Origin: Ianthella basta
Taxonomy: Eukaryota > Porifera > Demospongiae > Verongiida > Ianthellidae
Direction: 5' to 3'
Assembly: GCA_964019415.1 (NCBI GenBank)
Contig: OZ025870.1
Span: forward strand, 9,211,415 to 9,275,414
Length of the DNA: 64,000 nt
Shown piece after piece: positions 9,540 through 20,217 of the stretch (the stretch's first letter is position 1; every line of letters starts with the position of its first letter). The notes beneath the pieces were generated by a model, which worked only from the letters and a program-made list of their open reading frames with translations, made no database searches and was not told the DNA's origin. The translations under genes were made by a program, and so were the position numbers.

Positions 9540-10590
9540 GACCTGGAGTCCCTATGGGCAGCTCTATCAGGAGGCTGACACTGGAGGCCCTTTGGGCACT
9601 AGATCTCCATATGGGTATGGACTGAAGGCCCTATGCATGGGTATTCACATTAAATTATGCCCTATGGGCATATAGCACTGGAGGCCCTATTGGTAGCACT
9701 GCAAGCCCTGTACATGTATGCAATGGGTAGCATTGGACGCCCTATGGGTATGCACTGGAGGCCCTGTGTGTACATGTATGCAATGGGTAGCATTGAAGTC
9801 CGTATATTATGTATTGGAGGCCCTATGGGTATATATGACCTGGAGTCCCTATGGGCAGCTCCATCAGGTGGCCCTATGGATATGTACAGTAGTCCCTATG
9901 GGTATATAGCACTGGAGGCCATATGCATGGGTATACACTGGAGGCCCTTTGGGTACTGGATTCCATATGGGTATGCACTGAAGGCCCTATGGGTATTCAC
10001 ATGATGCCATATGGGTATGTAGCATTGGAGACCCTATGCAATCTTGCAACAGGTTCCCAAACTGTGGGTAGTCGTTACCTTGGTTACGAAACAAAATTGT
10101 ACAGAACAATGATGTCACACAGTCTGTAACCTAGGTAACAACTGCCCAAAGATTTGGAACCTCTTGCAAGATTGCATAAATCCACTGTATGCACTGTAGC
10201 TATAATATGTGTATTCCACCTCTGGCCCTATGGGTAACTCTGGAGGCCCAATGGGTAGCACTGTAGGCCCCACGGGCAGCTCTGGAGGCCCTATTTATGG
10301 ATAGCATTGGAGGCCCTATGGGTATGACCTGGAGACCATAAGGATGTGCACTGGAGGCGCTATGGGTAGCGCAAGAGGCCCTGTGGGTAGCACAGAAAGG
10401 ACTGGAGGCCCTTTGGGTATGCACTGGAGTCCATATTTGGTATGCGCTGGATGCCGTTAAAGTAGCGCTGGAGGCCCTATGGGTAGTACTAAAGGCTCTA
10501 TGGGTGTGCACTGGAGGCCCTTTGGGTATGCACTGGAGTCCATACAGGTATGCCGGACCTATATGTGCCAGTATAGGCCCTACGGGTAAT
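9540..10590. repeat. 21-22 bp minisatellite, orientation 2 (GCACTGGAGGCCCTATGGGTA)n
   Basis: The same unit as at 6478-8558 but reverse complemented, so the array flips orientation across the Penelope-like palindrome. A 140-bp MITE interrupts it at 10037-10176. Confidence 0.9.
10037..10176. mobile_element. 140-bp Tc1/mariner-type MITE with TA duplication
   Basis: TGCAATCTTGCAA at the left end is mirrored by TTGCAAGATTGCA at the right, both directly flanked by TA (10035-10036 and 10177-10178). Inner palindromic blocks (GGTTCC...GGAACC and GTTACC...GGTAAC) extend the fold to nearly the whole element. It inserted into the minisatellite. Confidence 0.8.
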
Positions 10591-12112
10591 AGTAGCTAAC
10601 AAGTCGGTGCACAATATCGTGGTTAGCTATATTAGAAAGATTCCTCGCCTCAGGTAGTAGCTAGTGAGTGATATCATTCAGCGCCATGTAGCTATAGAGC
10701 TAAGGAGATTCGCCGCTTCAGGGTATTCGTTGCAGTGTAGCTACTTAGCTAGAGATTCATCACTTCAGCTAATTCTTCGCCGTGTACAGATATACCTTGT
10801 CTCAGTAAATTTGTCGCCATGGAATGGAGGTTGCTGTGAGGAACTGTCGCCGGGGGTTCACGGGCTGCTTTCAGAATGGTAGCCACAGTTGAAATCGCCA
10901 TACAATCGTGTCCTCGTTTTGGAGTTCGACACAAACGGCACCCCACTGCTAGCTAAGCTACAGTCAGTTTATCCTCTCTCGCTGATTGTTCGGCCTCCTT
11001 TCGCCGCCTCATTGTACCTGTTCACCAAGCGTACGCGCGTGTGCGGCTGCCTGGATAATCCTGGCCGTGCAGCCATGGAGAATTCGAAGCCTGGCCTGCT
11101 TGCGCAAACCTGGGACTGCTGCAGTATACACTTCCGGTCACATGCCCGAGGTTGCATCTTTGCGCAGATTCGAGGTTTGCGCACAACATTATGTTATACA
11201 TGTACATGTCAAATGTGGAGTAGTCTAAAATTTATATAATTATGTTGGGCCATTGTCTTTTTAATATCTCTTGCGACATTAAGCTCACACAGCATTACAT
11301 GTAATATAATTATAGTTGTTCATTGGAATCCTATGATGTTGCTTCGAATCTGCATAATTAGCTTTATCACAGTTGGTCATCAGCAATACACGATATGTAG
11401 CCACTAATGACTCGCGATATCTTGGACTGCATGGGAGACAGTCAATCATCAACCAAGGACACCTCGTGCATAATTAGTAGGAAGATTTATGGCTATAGTT
11501 TTGAGGAGGTACAGGAAATGTATGCAACTTCTCTGGCCTGATGTCATCCTAGATCACACCACCATGCAAGCGGAAGTGAGCTACCCTTTACTGATAAAAA
11601 TACAAGGAGCTTATTTATTTCAGTAAGCTGCCTCTCGTTCTTAGCTCTAGCTACTTGGAGGCAGATTGGCAAAGTGACTTGCACTTGCATCAAAGATACA
11701 TGTACAGATAGGCTGGATGCACCTGCATTGGATCCAGAGCGGGTGACTGTGAGTCATTTGTTGTTATTATTGTACATTACAAGCAAGCTGCTTTGCATTT
11801 AGTGATGAGCTGCAGTGCTTTTCAGGCTGTACATGTGTCACTGGAGGGATTAAACACAAATAGCCAGGGCTAGTTTATCGCTTTCCCTATTGATAAGCTG
11901 CTGGGACGTGTTACGAGTTTCTTGTTCTCTGTTCCCTATGCAAGACTGATTTTAAGAATTGAGATTGGGGATATATCGGTAACTACGTATAATTATATGC
12001 AGGCAAATCTTCTTTCCCTCTCATTACTACCTTAAATTCATGTGCACTGTGTATGCTACAGTTTCACTGCTGTTCTGGTATTAGAGGCCTTTTTAATTAG
12101 CTGTGCCACACC
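10591..12112. other. region without recognisable genes
   Basis: About 10620-10800 holds three degenerate copies of an AGATTC.CCGCTTCAG-containing segment. A small inverted repeat, TTGCGCAAACCT near 11099 against GAGGTTTGCGCA near 11170, frames some 90 bp. Open frames of up to 116 codons overlap on both strands here and show no motif I recognise. The remainder is AT-rich. Confidence 0.5.
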
Positions 12113-12113
12113 A

Positions 12114-13006
12114 CTGTAGTGTAGTGTAGTGTAGTGTAGTGTAGTGTAGTGTAGTGTGTGTAGTGTAGTGTGTGTAGTGTAGTGTAGTGTAGTGTAGTGT
12201 AGTGCAGTGTAGTGTAGTGTAGTGTAGTGTGTGTAGTGTAGTGTGTGTAGTGTAGTGTAGTGTTGTGTAGTGTAGTGTAGTGTAGTGTAGTGCAGTGCAG
12301 TGCAGTGCAGTGTAGTGTAGTGTAGTGTAGTGCAGTGTAGTGCAGTGTAGTGTAGTGCAGAGCAGTGTAGTGCAGTGTAGTGTAGTGTAGTGTAGTGTAG
12401 TGTAGTGTAGTGTAGTGCAGAGCAGTGTAGTGCAGTGTAGTGTAGTGTAGTGTAGTGTAGTGTAGTGCCGTGCAGTGCAGTGCATGCAGTGTAGTGTAGT
12501 GCAGTGTAGTGCAGTGTAGTGTAGTGCAGTGCAGTGTAGTGCAGTGTAGTGCAGTGTAGTGTAGTGCAGAGCAGTGTAGTGCAGTGTAGTGTAGTGTAGT
12601 GTAGTGTAGTGCAGTGTAGTGTAGTGCAGAGCAGTGCAGTGCATGCAGTGTAGTGTAGTGTAGTGTAGTGTAGTGCAGTGTAGTGTAGTGTAGTGCAGTG
12701 CAGTGTAGTGTAGTGTAGTGTAGTGTAGTGTAGTGCAGTGTAGTGTAGTGTAGTGTAGTGTTGTGTAGTGTAGTGTAGTGCAGTGTAGTGCAGTGTAGTG
12801 TAGTGTAGTGCAGTGTAGTGTAGTGTAGTGTAGTGTAGTGCAGTGTAGTGTAGTGTAGTGTAGTGCAGTGTAGTGCAGTGTAGTGTAGTGTAGTGCAGTG
12901 TAGTGTAGTGTAGTGTAGTGTAGTGCAGTGTAGTGCAGTGTAGTGTAGTGTAGTGCAGTGTAGTGTAGTGTAGTGTAGTGTAGTGTAGTGCAGTGTAGTG
13001 TAGTGT
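12114..13006. repeat. pentanucleotide satellite (AGTGT/AGTGC)n
   Basis: About 890 bp of TAGTG units with interspersed CAGTG variants and a few irregular joints (TGTGTAG, GCATGCAG, GCAGAGCAG). Because the period is 5 and the minus strand has no stop in this motif, two minus-strand frames stay open for over 300 codons and read as repeats of TTLHY. These are artefacts of the repeat, not proteins. Confidence 0.97.
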
Positions 13007-13670
13007 CACAGCCAATGGCACTTCCTAAAGCTAGTTTATACTTCATTCTGAGTTGTGACTATGTCTGTTTGAATGTATATAATCCTGTCCTTTGTTAGTG
13101 CTTGCTTGTGCACGTGCACTGTTGATGCTGGATGGCTGAACTCCACCCAGATTGCACAGCAGGGACTGAGTATAAAATGAATCTTTCATTCAAATTCTAG
13201 CATAATGGTTGTCCATTGAAGTCCCAATGATGCAGCTTCTCATATTCAGCTTTACCACAGCTTTGTACGTGTCTGTACTTAAATGGTATTTTTAACAGCA
13301 TAGTTGGCGGTAACGACCTCACTGTTTCTAGCTTGGACTACATAGGAAAAAATCTTTCATCATCCAAGGACACTTTATATCAGGAATTTTATTGGTTATA
13401 GTTATGTGGAGGTGTAGGAAAAGTATCTTGGGTGCTTGTTCTCAGGCGTGAATTACATCCAGGATCTGAAGTAAACGGAACTTAATAAGTCTTTCATTGG
13501 CCATTGGGTGTACATAGTGCTTAACTATATTGTGACTATGACTCTATAATAATGTTAATACAGTGTTAATACATGTAAATATTTTACAAGAAGCAAGTTT
13601 CCTCAGCTGGTATAAGGGTCATTATTTTAACTAGCATGGTTTCTCTTCATGCAGAAATAGCCCATAACTA
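13007..13670. other. intergenic, nothing recognised
   Basis: AT-rich sequence between the satellite and the first acyltransferase-like fragment. No open frame or repeat worth naming. Confidence 0.5.
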
Positions 13671-14054
13671 ATGGGTGATCTACGCTTCACAAACAATATT
13701 CTTGCCATCATTGGTGTTTCTTGGTAGCTCTTCAGTCTAGCTACGTCGGAGTGATGGCAGCAACAAGACAACAAGCCAAAGTTGTCGCCCATTGTACTCA
13801 GTAAGCACAGCACTTAACTTAGATTCGCATTATAAAGTCATGATAGTGCAAGCCATTAACGGTGGAATTCCTTTCTTAGACCATTATATTAAATTTGCTA
13901 TAGACTGATGGGTTCACAGCTCGAGGCCCAAGTGAAGGATGCACCACTGTGGTTATGTAACGCTCTTGGCAGTTATAAACCATTGTGGTTCAGCTTCAAA
14001 TTGACTCTAATGCAGTTTATTGTTCACATCAGCTGCCTTGAACATGGGCTGAAG
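13671..14054 (+). pseudogene. partial decayed copy (exons 1-2) of an LCAT/PLA2G15-like gene
   Basis: The stretch parallels exons 1 and 2 of the gene at 15975-18355. The first exon (13671-13800) starts MGDLRFTNNILAIIGV but is soon out of frame, and ends at the same TTGTACTCA/gtaagc donor. The second (about 13904-14053) encodes MGSQLEAQVKDAPLWLC and ends CLEHGLK before a GT donor, matching MGSQLEASVKKAPLRLWLC...CLKHGLK of the longer copy. The segment before MGSQLEA is shortened. No exons 3-4 follow. This is a remnant of a tandem duplication. Confidence 0.65.
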
Positions 14055-14537
14055 TACGTGAGTGTATGCTTAAAGTAATTCATATACAGTGAATTATTTG
14101 CAACAATCTTATGCTCAATGGGTTCAAACTATACTGCACTGCACCTTGGATGGACATTATAATTATAGGGAGCAAGTACATATTATATATAAGGAGTCTT
14201 GTTTCAACCAACTAACCTAATTTCTTGTGTTGAAATTCTATCTAAGTATGCAAATAAGAAGAAACAAATATACAGCAATAATAATTATTATGGGTATAGC
14301 AGAAATACAAATTATGCAACCAAAATGACTCTGAAGGCATGCATGCATATGCAAGTGAGACAATGAATGACAAGGAATTTAGAAGTGGTTCTTAATCCTT
14401 AATCCTGATCCCTTATATATACTAGCTGCACACTGACTAGTAGCAGCGCTAGCTATATAACTATGATAATCATAAATAATGGGTGTCAGCCATTTTGACT
14501 GAGTTTTTATATACAAGGCTGTATGTGTCATACCCAT

Positions 14538-14852
14538 TCATCTAACCAGTGGCCATCCAAATGCATCAGACTCTGTGGAGGTTGCCTTCACAAGTGTGCA
14601 TGACTGCCCTTTGGGTGTTTTCCACTTCAGCCCACAATATTCCTTATGGTTCCATACCATTTTCAGTTGTGCACATGGCTTCCTACCAGCCTGTGCTTCA
14701 CAGCATATATGACTGGGGTCACGCAGCTCCAACTTGTAATGTTCACTATTATAGCATAGTTGGCTGAGGGTCCAGACATGCAGTGACCAGTCAGCAAAGC
14801 AACCAACGTTAAACCAATAGTCTTGGAGAATTACTGTGAAACCGCAGTACAC
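14538..14852 (-). CDS. unrecognised small cysteine- and tryptophan-rich open frame
   Basis: A 104-codon minus-strand frame with regularly spaced Cys and Trp (WFNVGCFADWSLHVW, then CCEAQAGRKPCAQLKMVW, YCGLKW, SCTLVKATSTESDAFGWPL). The spacing suggests a compact disulphide-linked secreted module. Sequence around 14668-14710 recurs in partial form near 44570-44610, so a small repeat or gene family is possible. I do not recognise the family, see no signal peptide in this frame, and cannot exclude a chance open frame or a single exon of a longer gene. Confidence 0.3.
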   Translation of the reverse strand: MYCGFTVILQDYWFNVGCFADWSLHVWTLSQLCYNSEHYKLELRDPSHICCEAQAGRKPCAQLKMVWNHKEYCGLKWKTPKGQSCTLVKATSTESDAFGWPLVR

Positions 14853-15157
14853 TATGCAGCACTGATTAATATGTCATTTCTAGCATCAACATTACTAGCA
14901 CTTCCCTGATGTCCTGCAAAATATGGTGCAGTGATGTATGCAGGAGAGGATAGGGCAAACGGGTCAGCATTAGGAATATCATTCAAGCTGATGATAGCAG
15001 CTATGGTATGTCATCCGTCATGGTTCTCTGCCAATTGTCTATAAATTTATATGAGTACACTTTGCCCGCTTTTGCTCCTGTAACACGAAACCTATATGCA
15101 GACCATAAATAGCATGTGACTCCGCCTCTTCTTTTAATAATGCAATTCGTCCACGTG

Positions 15158-15166
15158 TATAAAAAG
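15158..15166 (+). promoter_or_regulatory. possible TATA box
   Basis: TATAAAAAG preceded by CACGTG, with a TCATTCAGTC initiator-like sequence about 30 bp downstream. It lies about 0.8 kb upstream of the acyltransferase-like exon 1 and could serve a 5' untranslated exon. Weak evidence. Confidence 0.3.
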
Positions 15167-15974
15167 GTTCGACGTACTAAGTGCTGTGGTCGCTCATTCA
15201 GTCACTGCTCAGTGTGGCGCGGATCTTTGTCGACTTTTCTGGTCCAGTTTAGCTACCAGTCTAGATCTTGTCTTGTCTCAAGGTGCAGTTGCTGGCATGT
15301 GTGCATGCATGGGTACTCTCACTACTATCTGTTTCTTCCGGGTACTGTCAAGTTCTAACGTGTTCGAGAATTATTCTGTATAGTGCAAGTAATTATATAA
15401 CCACGGTGGTCAAGCAGATCGTAGTCGATTCATTCGGGAAATGACATGTAGCGTTCTCAGTGTCGGTGTCGCTATAGGGTCCATGGTGTCGCGATCTCCG
15501 TATGAATGACGTGCGTACGCTGCGTAAAATGAACTGCTACGTAAAATTGTAGCTATACTGGCGACTGGTCAGCAACTTAAGACTGAAGGCCACGAACGGT
15601 TGAAATTTACAGTTGTCCCTGTCGAACTGGCTAGCCCTCACCTGCACATGCGACTGCTTGAAGGCGATGGGCGGGCAATTAAGTGTACGAGCACATGCAG
15701 TGGGCACCATGACAGGCTCAGTGAACTTCATTGTTGTTTGCACTATATATGTCACTTATGCGTGCTACCTGCCTCGATCATATGTCCATGACTATAATGC
15801 CACCGTGCATACATACAATTGTGTCAAGTACATGTAGTTGCCTTACTTATTGAAATAAATCATTATAGTATTATTTTGCTGGCTGGGTGTGCTTTCACCA
15901 GAATCATGCATGTTCTTTTTGCTATTCACTCTTAAGTCATCTTTATAGACTGCCGGTTCATTGTCTGAAGAGTG

Positions 15975-18355
15975 ATGGTTCATCTACGCACCACATACAG
16001 TGTTCTTGCCGTCACTGGGGTTTTCTTGGTAGCTCTGCAATGTGGCCACTTTGGAGCTGCTGCAGCAGAAGGCAACAATTGCAAGCCAAAGCTCTCTCCC
16101 ATTGTACTCAGTAAGCAGCTAGAGAGTAATTAAATTTGCATTAATTCACATTGTAATTGTAGGCATAAGAATATATATGGTATTACAGCACAAGCTATTT
16201 AATGGTTGAAACGCTGTCCACTGTATTACAGTACCTGGAATCATGGGCTCACAGCTGGAGGCCAGTGTTAAGAAGGCACCACTACGTCTGTGGTTGTGTA
16301 ACACATTATTTGGCAGACTTAAGCCATTGTGGTTCAGCTTCAAGTTGGCTCTTCTGCAGTATATTGACATCAACTGCCTTAAGCATGGGCTGAAGTGAGA
16401 CGTCCTGCATTCAGTTGTTGAATAATCTGCTATGTATTGCCCACAAACTACGTATTCGCCCACATTATTTACATTGCTTTGATATTTCACAAGTTGCCTT
16501 ACTAATTTGTAACTGTATAATCTGCAAGGTGGTGAGCAATTAATACATGCAATGGAGTTATAATTAACCTATCTAAGACAGCCACCTATGGGCCAGTTCT
16601 AACTGACCGTTAGAGAGAGGTGGCTTCTCTACAGAGGAAGATCATAAATAAATGCTTTATTATAAGAGTGCTATCTGGGGCCAAGGAGGCTGTTGTAGAG
16701 AGCTGGCTGCCTAACACAGTGGCCATGTTAGACAGGTTTCATGTAGCAATAGAATACAATGTTTACCTGTTTAACAAGATCCAAAGGAATTGATACAGAA
16801 AAAGGGCACTAATGCAAAACATAAATTTCATATGACATTGTACTATAGTATTGCATGACTATTGTATAGTGTTACATGCTATAAATGTTATGCAACCACT
16901 GAAAAGTAATACTATTACAATAATCAGGAATACCAGTAACTGTTATGTGTATGTGTCTATTCAACAGCTAGAAAGGAGGTAGCCTTGAACCTTTGTTTCA
17001 CTTCACAGACTAAATTATGATGCAGCCAGTGACACATACACACCAAACAGTGGCGTGCATGTGAGAGTTGCAGGAGCTGCAGGGAGTGATGTGGAGAAGG
17101 TCGAACATGTAGACACCCTCAAATTACTCCCTTACTTTCATGAAATGGTTGATGGCCATAGGTTACCAGAGGGACATTTCCATTAGAGGAGCACCCTACG
17201 ATTGGAGGTTTGCTGCAGGTACATTTGTATACTGTATCCACACATGAACTGATAATCATTATATGTTTTGTTATATTCTTGCCTTATTGTTAGTTGGATT
17301 TGCTGCTAAAAGCAAACCAATCTATCTTAACAATACACTGGCACATACAATGTTATATAATTACATATAATAGCGTTGGCATTAAAGCACTCCATGTTGC
17401 AAAAATATGTTTGCACTGATTATTTTGAAAAGGAATAAGGGGAACACCAGAATAATTATTCACAATGGGAATTTCTGCGAAATGTAGGGTCTATGGTAAA
17501 GCTGTGTGTTACTTTCTGTAGACAAACTGGAGGAGCAGGGCTACTACCGTGAGCTCAAGGCCTTAATGGAAGAAATGTATGCAGCCAATTAATGGCAGAA
17601 CTCATGTCACTCTGGTAGCCCACAGCATGGGAGGACCGGTGTCCTTGTACTTCTTGAACAACATTGCGAGCCAATCTTGGAAGGATACCTACATTCACGC
17701 CTATGTTCCCATAGCAGCTGCTTGGGATGGTGGATTAGAAGCACTAGAGATCATATCTCTGGTTTTCCTCAGTGGGTTGAAGCACTCATTCATTCAAAAT
17801 TGAAAGAGATTCTAAAAGATGTTACTCGATCTTTTCAAAGTGTATTTTGGATGCTTCCAAGTCCACTAGTATGTGGCAATAGCACAATAGTGCAAGTTGG
17901 ATCAGACAATTATACTGATAATGACTTTGAAGCTCTGTTTGAGCGCATTGGTTTCCCTGATGGGTATGCAATGTACAGCAATGTAGAACCTCTGGTGGAT
18001 GGTTAGAGGGCACCTAATGTGTCCGCCTTCTGTTTCTATGATTTGCGTGGATCTGATAGCACCCCTGAAGGCTTCGCATATGCTGAGCAAGACTTTCCGA
18101 ATTCTCAACCTATTGCTCGTTCTATGGGAGATGGTGATGAAGTGTTCAACTGGAAGATACTGGAGATCTGCCTCAAATGGGCTGAGGAGCAGGATGCCAC
18201 TTTTGAAAGCCGCACATTTACCTCTGATCACAGAAGAATCCTTCTGATGGTGACTTGCTTGCTGCCATTCATCAAATTGTCACAATACCGCAAGAGTGTA
18301 CAACCACAGAAGCACCCACTGAGAAGAAGAAGAAAGGTTGGAGCTGGTGGGGATA
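15975..18355 (+). pseudogene. LCAT / group XV phospholipase A2-like gene, four exons, frameshifted
   Basis: Exon 1 (15975-16110) encodes a signal peptide (MVHLRTTYSVLAVTGVFLVAL...) and ends CKPKLSPIVL. Exon 2 (16231 to about 16394) gives PGIMGSQLEA, the conserved start of the mature LCAT/PLA2G15 fold. Exon 3 (17009-17218) includes GVHVRVAGAAGSD and RGAPYDWRFA. Exon 4 (17522-18355) has the lipase nucleophile in VAHSMGG, FCFYDLRGSDSTPEGFAY, the Asp region GDGDEVFNW and a C-terminal SDGDLLAAIHQIVTIP. All junctions are GT/AG. The frame shifts within exon 3, before the nucleophile in exon 4, and near SDH in the last part, with a TAG after EPLVDG. The family acts on phospholipid acyl chains in lysosomes or outside the cell. 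The number of breaks argues for a pseudogene; assembly indels are the alternative. Confidence 0.75.
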
Positions 18356-20217
18356 ACATGCAAATGAACTTAATTGCCATGCAAGGTTTTTCTACTGCAG
18401 CTATGTATGTAAGAATGCATACACTTTTCTTGTAGTTTAATCTCTAGCTAAATATTAGGACATGACTGTATGCAGATGGCAGTGTGCCCTAGGATTATGT
18501 GAGACAATAGCAATGTAATATTTATTGATGCTGCATGCAGTCAAGTGTGATAGATGCATCTTCATGTTAACTATCAACAATGAATACAAAATGTGAATGC
18601 AAGTGAACAATCACAGCATTCATGCAGTATGTACATGCACATTCAGATGTGCAGTCATAATTACAGTATTATCTAGTGTATATGTTACGTGCTATACGTT
18701 GTTATAATTATTTTACATGAATATTGTCTTATAGCACACACTACAACAATTTTAATGTGCCTCCAGAATAATTATACTAGCATGCATATGCCTTCCTCAT
18801 ACCTCTAGTGTACAGCTACCGGTAATGGGAAGTTATTATGATAGTAGAGTAAGATTCTAGCCATGAAAAGCTGGAGCTGGTGGGGGTAATGCACAAATGG
18901 ACTTAAAACCCATGCTATTTCTAATTAAGTCGTTTTTTATTGCAGCTATATACGTAAGTGTGATTTTCTTAAAGTTTAGTCTGATATCATTATTAAGACA
19001 GGACAATATAGATGGCAGTGTGCTCTACAATTATATGCTACATTATTAAAAAAATAATAATCATCATTGATACATTACTGTAAAGTGTGGTACATGCTTC
19101 TTCAAGTTAACAGCCAATATACAATGAATACAAAAAGAACAAAAGCAGCACGTATGATGTACATGTACATCTGGATGTGCAGTCATAGTATTATCTGTAT
19201 TGTGTATAAATGTTATAATAGACTGATGAATATTGTCCTAAAGCACACACTATGATTATTTGCGTCTGCCGTATTAATCTGTCTTCCTCCTTAATTGTAC
19301 CACTAGCCTAGCTGTGCTTGCATGCATGCTGGTGTATGAATATAATATTTCACAGAAATTCACACTAGATTTTGTGGTGCTGCAATTTATGATTATTATT
19401 CAACAGTGTTTAATAACAAAAATGGATCATAAGTGACTCATAAAGTGTTATCTAAAGCTCTCATTTTTGACATGCAATTTATATCAGTTGTCATTGACAT
19501 GAAGCTGACTTCTGTGAATGCATGAAAGCTCCATAATGACCTTGGCAATATCCTAGGTATTCCTGCACTTGTTTCTGGCACATGATGTTCTAGTGCATGT
19601 TGGTAGCTACAATGTCACTGGCTGCGATGTAACCCTCATCATTGCATGATATATTTGTCCAATATCAAGAGGAACAAAATTTAAGTAGTTATCAAACTTT
19701 TAATAAGCCCAGGGCACACTTGCTTCCTTACTGATGTTAGTCCTGTATTGCTGTAACTTGCTAGCTAGTTTGTTAGAAAGTTGCCATTGAAGGTACCATA
19801 TATAGCTAATAGAAAAAATTACATTATATACTGCACTGCATGATGATGAACTCTACAACTGTCCCAAGCAAGAACAGTCATGTGTGTTTCCACAACTCTG
19901 ATGATAATTAAATACTGCAATCTCCAGTTTAACTGCATGCAGTGCGAAGAACAGCGCCCAACTTTTAGCAGCTGTTGACTCGGTAGCCAGCACGAAGTAG
20001 CTATATAGCTAGCTATTACAGCACGTTCCACGATCGTAGCTATGCTAAATCACCACTGCACTAACTGCATTAGTTACCAGTTTGTAAAAGATCTTGTTAA
20101 CTTGCAATAACAGCTTACTTACCATGGTTTAATATAGTTTTAAGTTAGCAGACTTACTCAACATTGTTAACCCAAGTAATGAATGTATAGTCATAATCAT
20201 AATATCAATATGGGAAA
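18356..20217. repeat. AT-rich region with tandem duplication of the acyltransferase-like 3' end
   Basis: The segment around 18340-18560 (GTTGGAGCTGGTGGGG, then TGCAGCTATGTATGTAAG, and a stretch with GGCAGTGTGC) recurs in diverged form at about 18868-19100. Hence the end of the gene was also duplicated in tandem. The rest, to the LINE start at 20218, is AT-rich with no gene that I can support. Confidence 0.5.

Noticed and set aside
6478-10590. CRISPR-like array of 21-22 bp units
   Set aside because: Units are head-to-tail and degenerate with no distinct spacers; the genome is eukaryotic. The same applies to the 22-bp array at 4.8 kb.
12114-13006. Telomeric or interstitial telomere repeat
   Set aside because: The unit is AGTGT/AGTGC, not TTAGGG-like, and ordinary sequence continues on both sides.
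12056-13046. Two minus-strand frames of over 315 codons reading TTLHY repeats
   Set aside because: Produced entirely by the pentanucleotide satellite, which has no stop codon in these frames.
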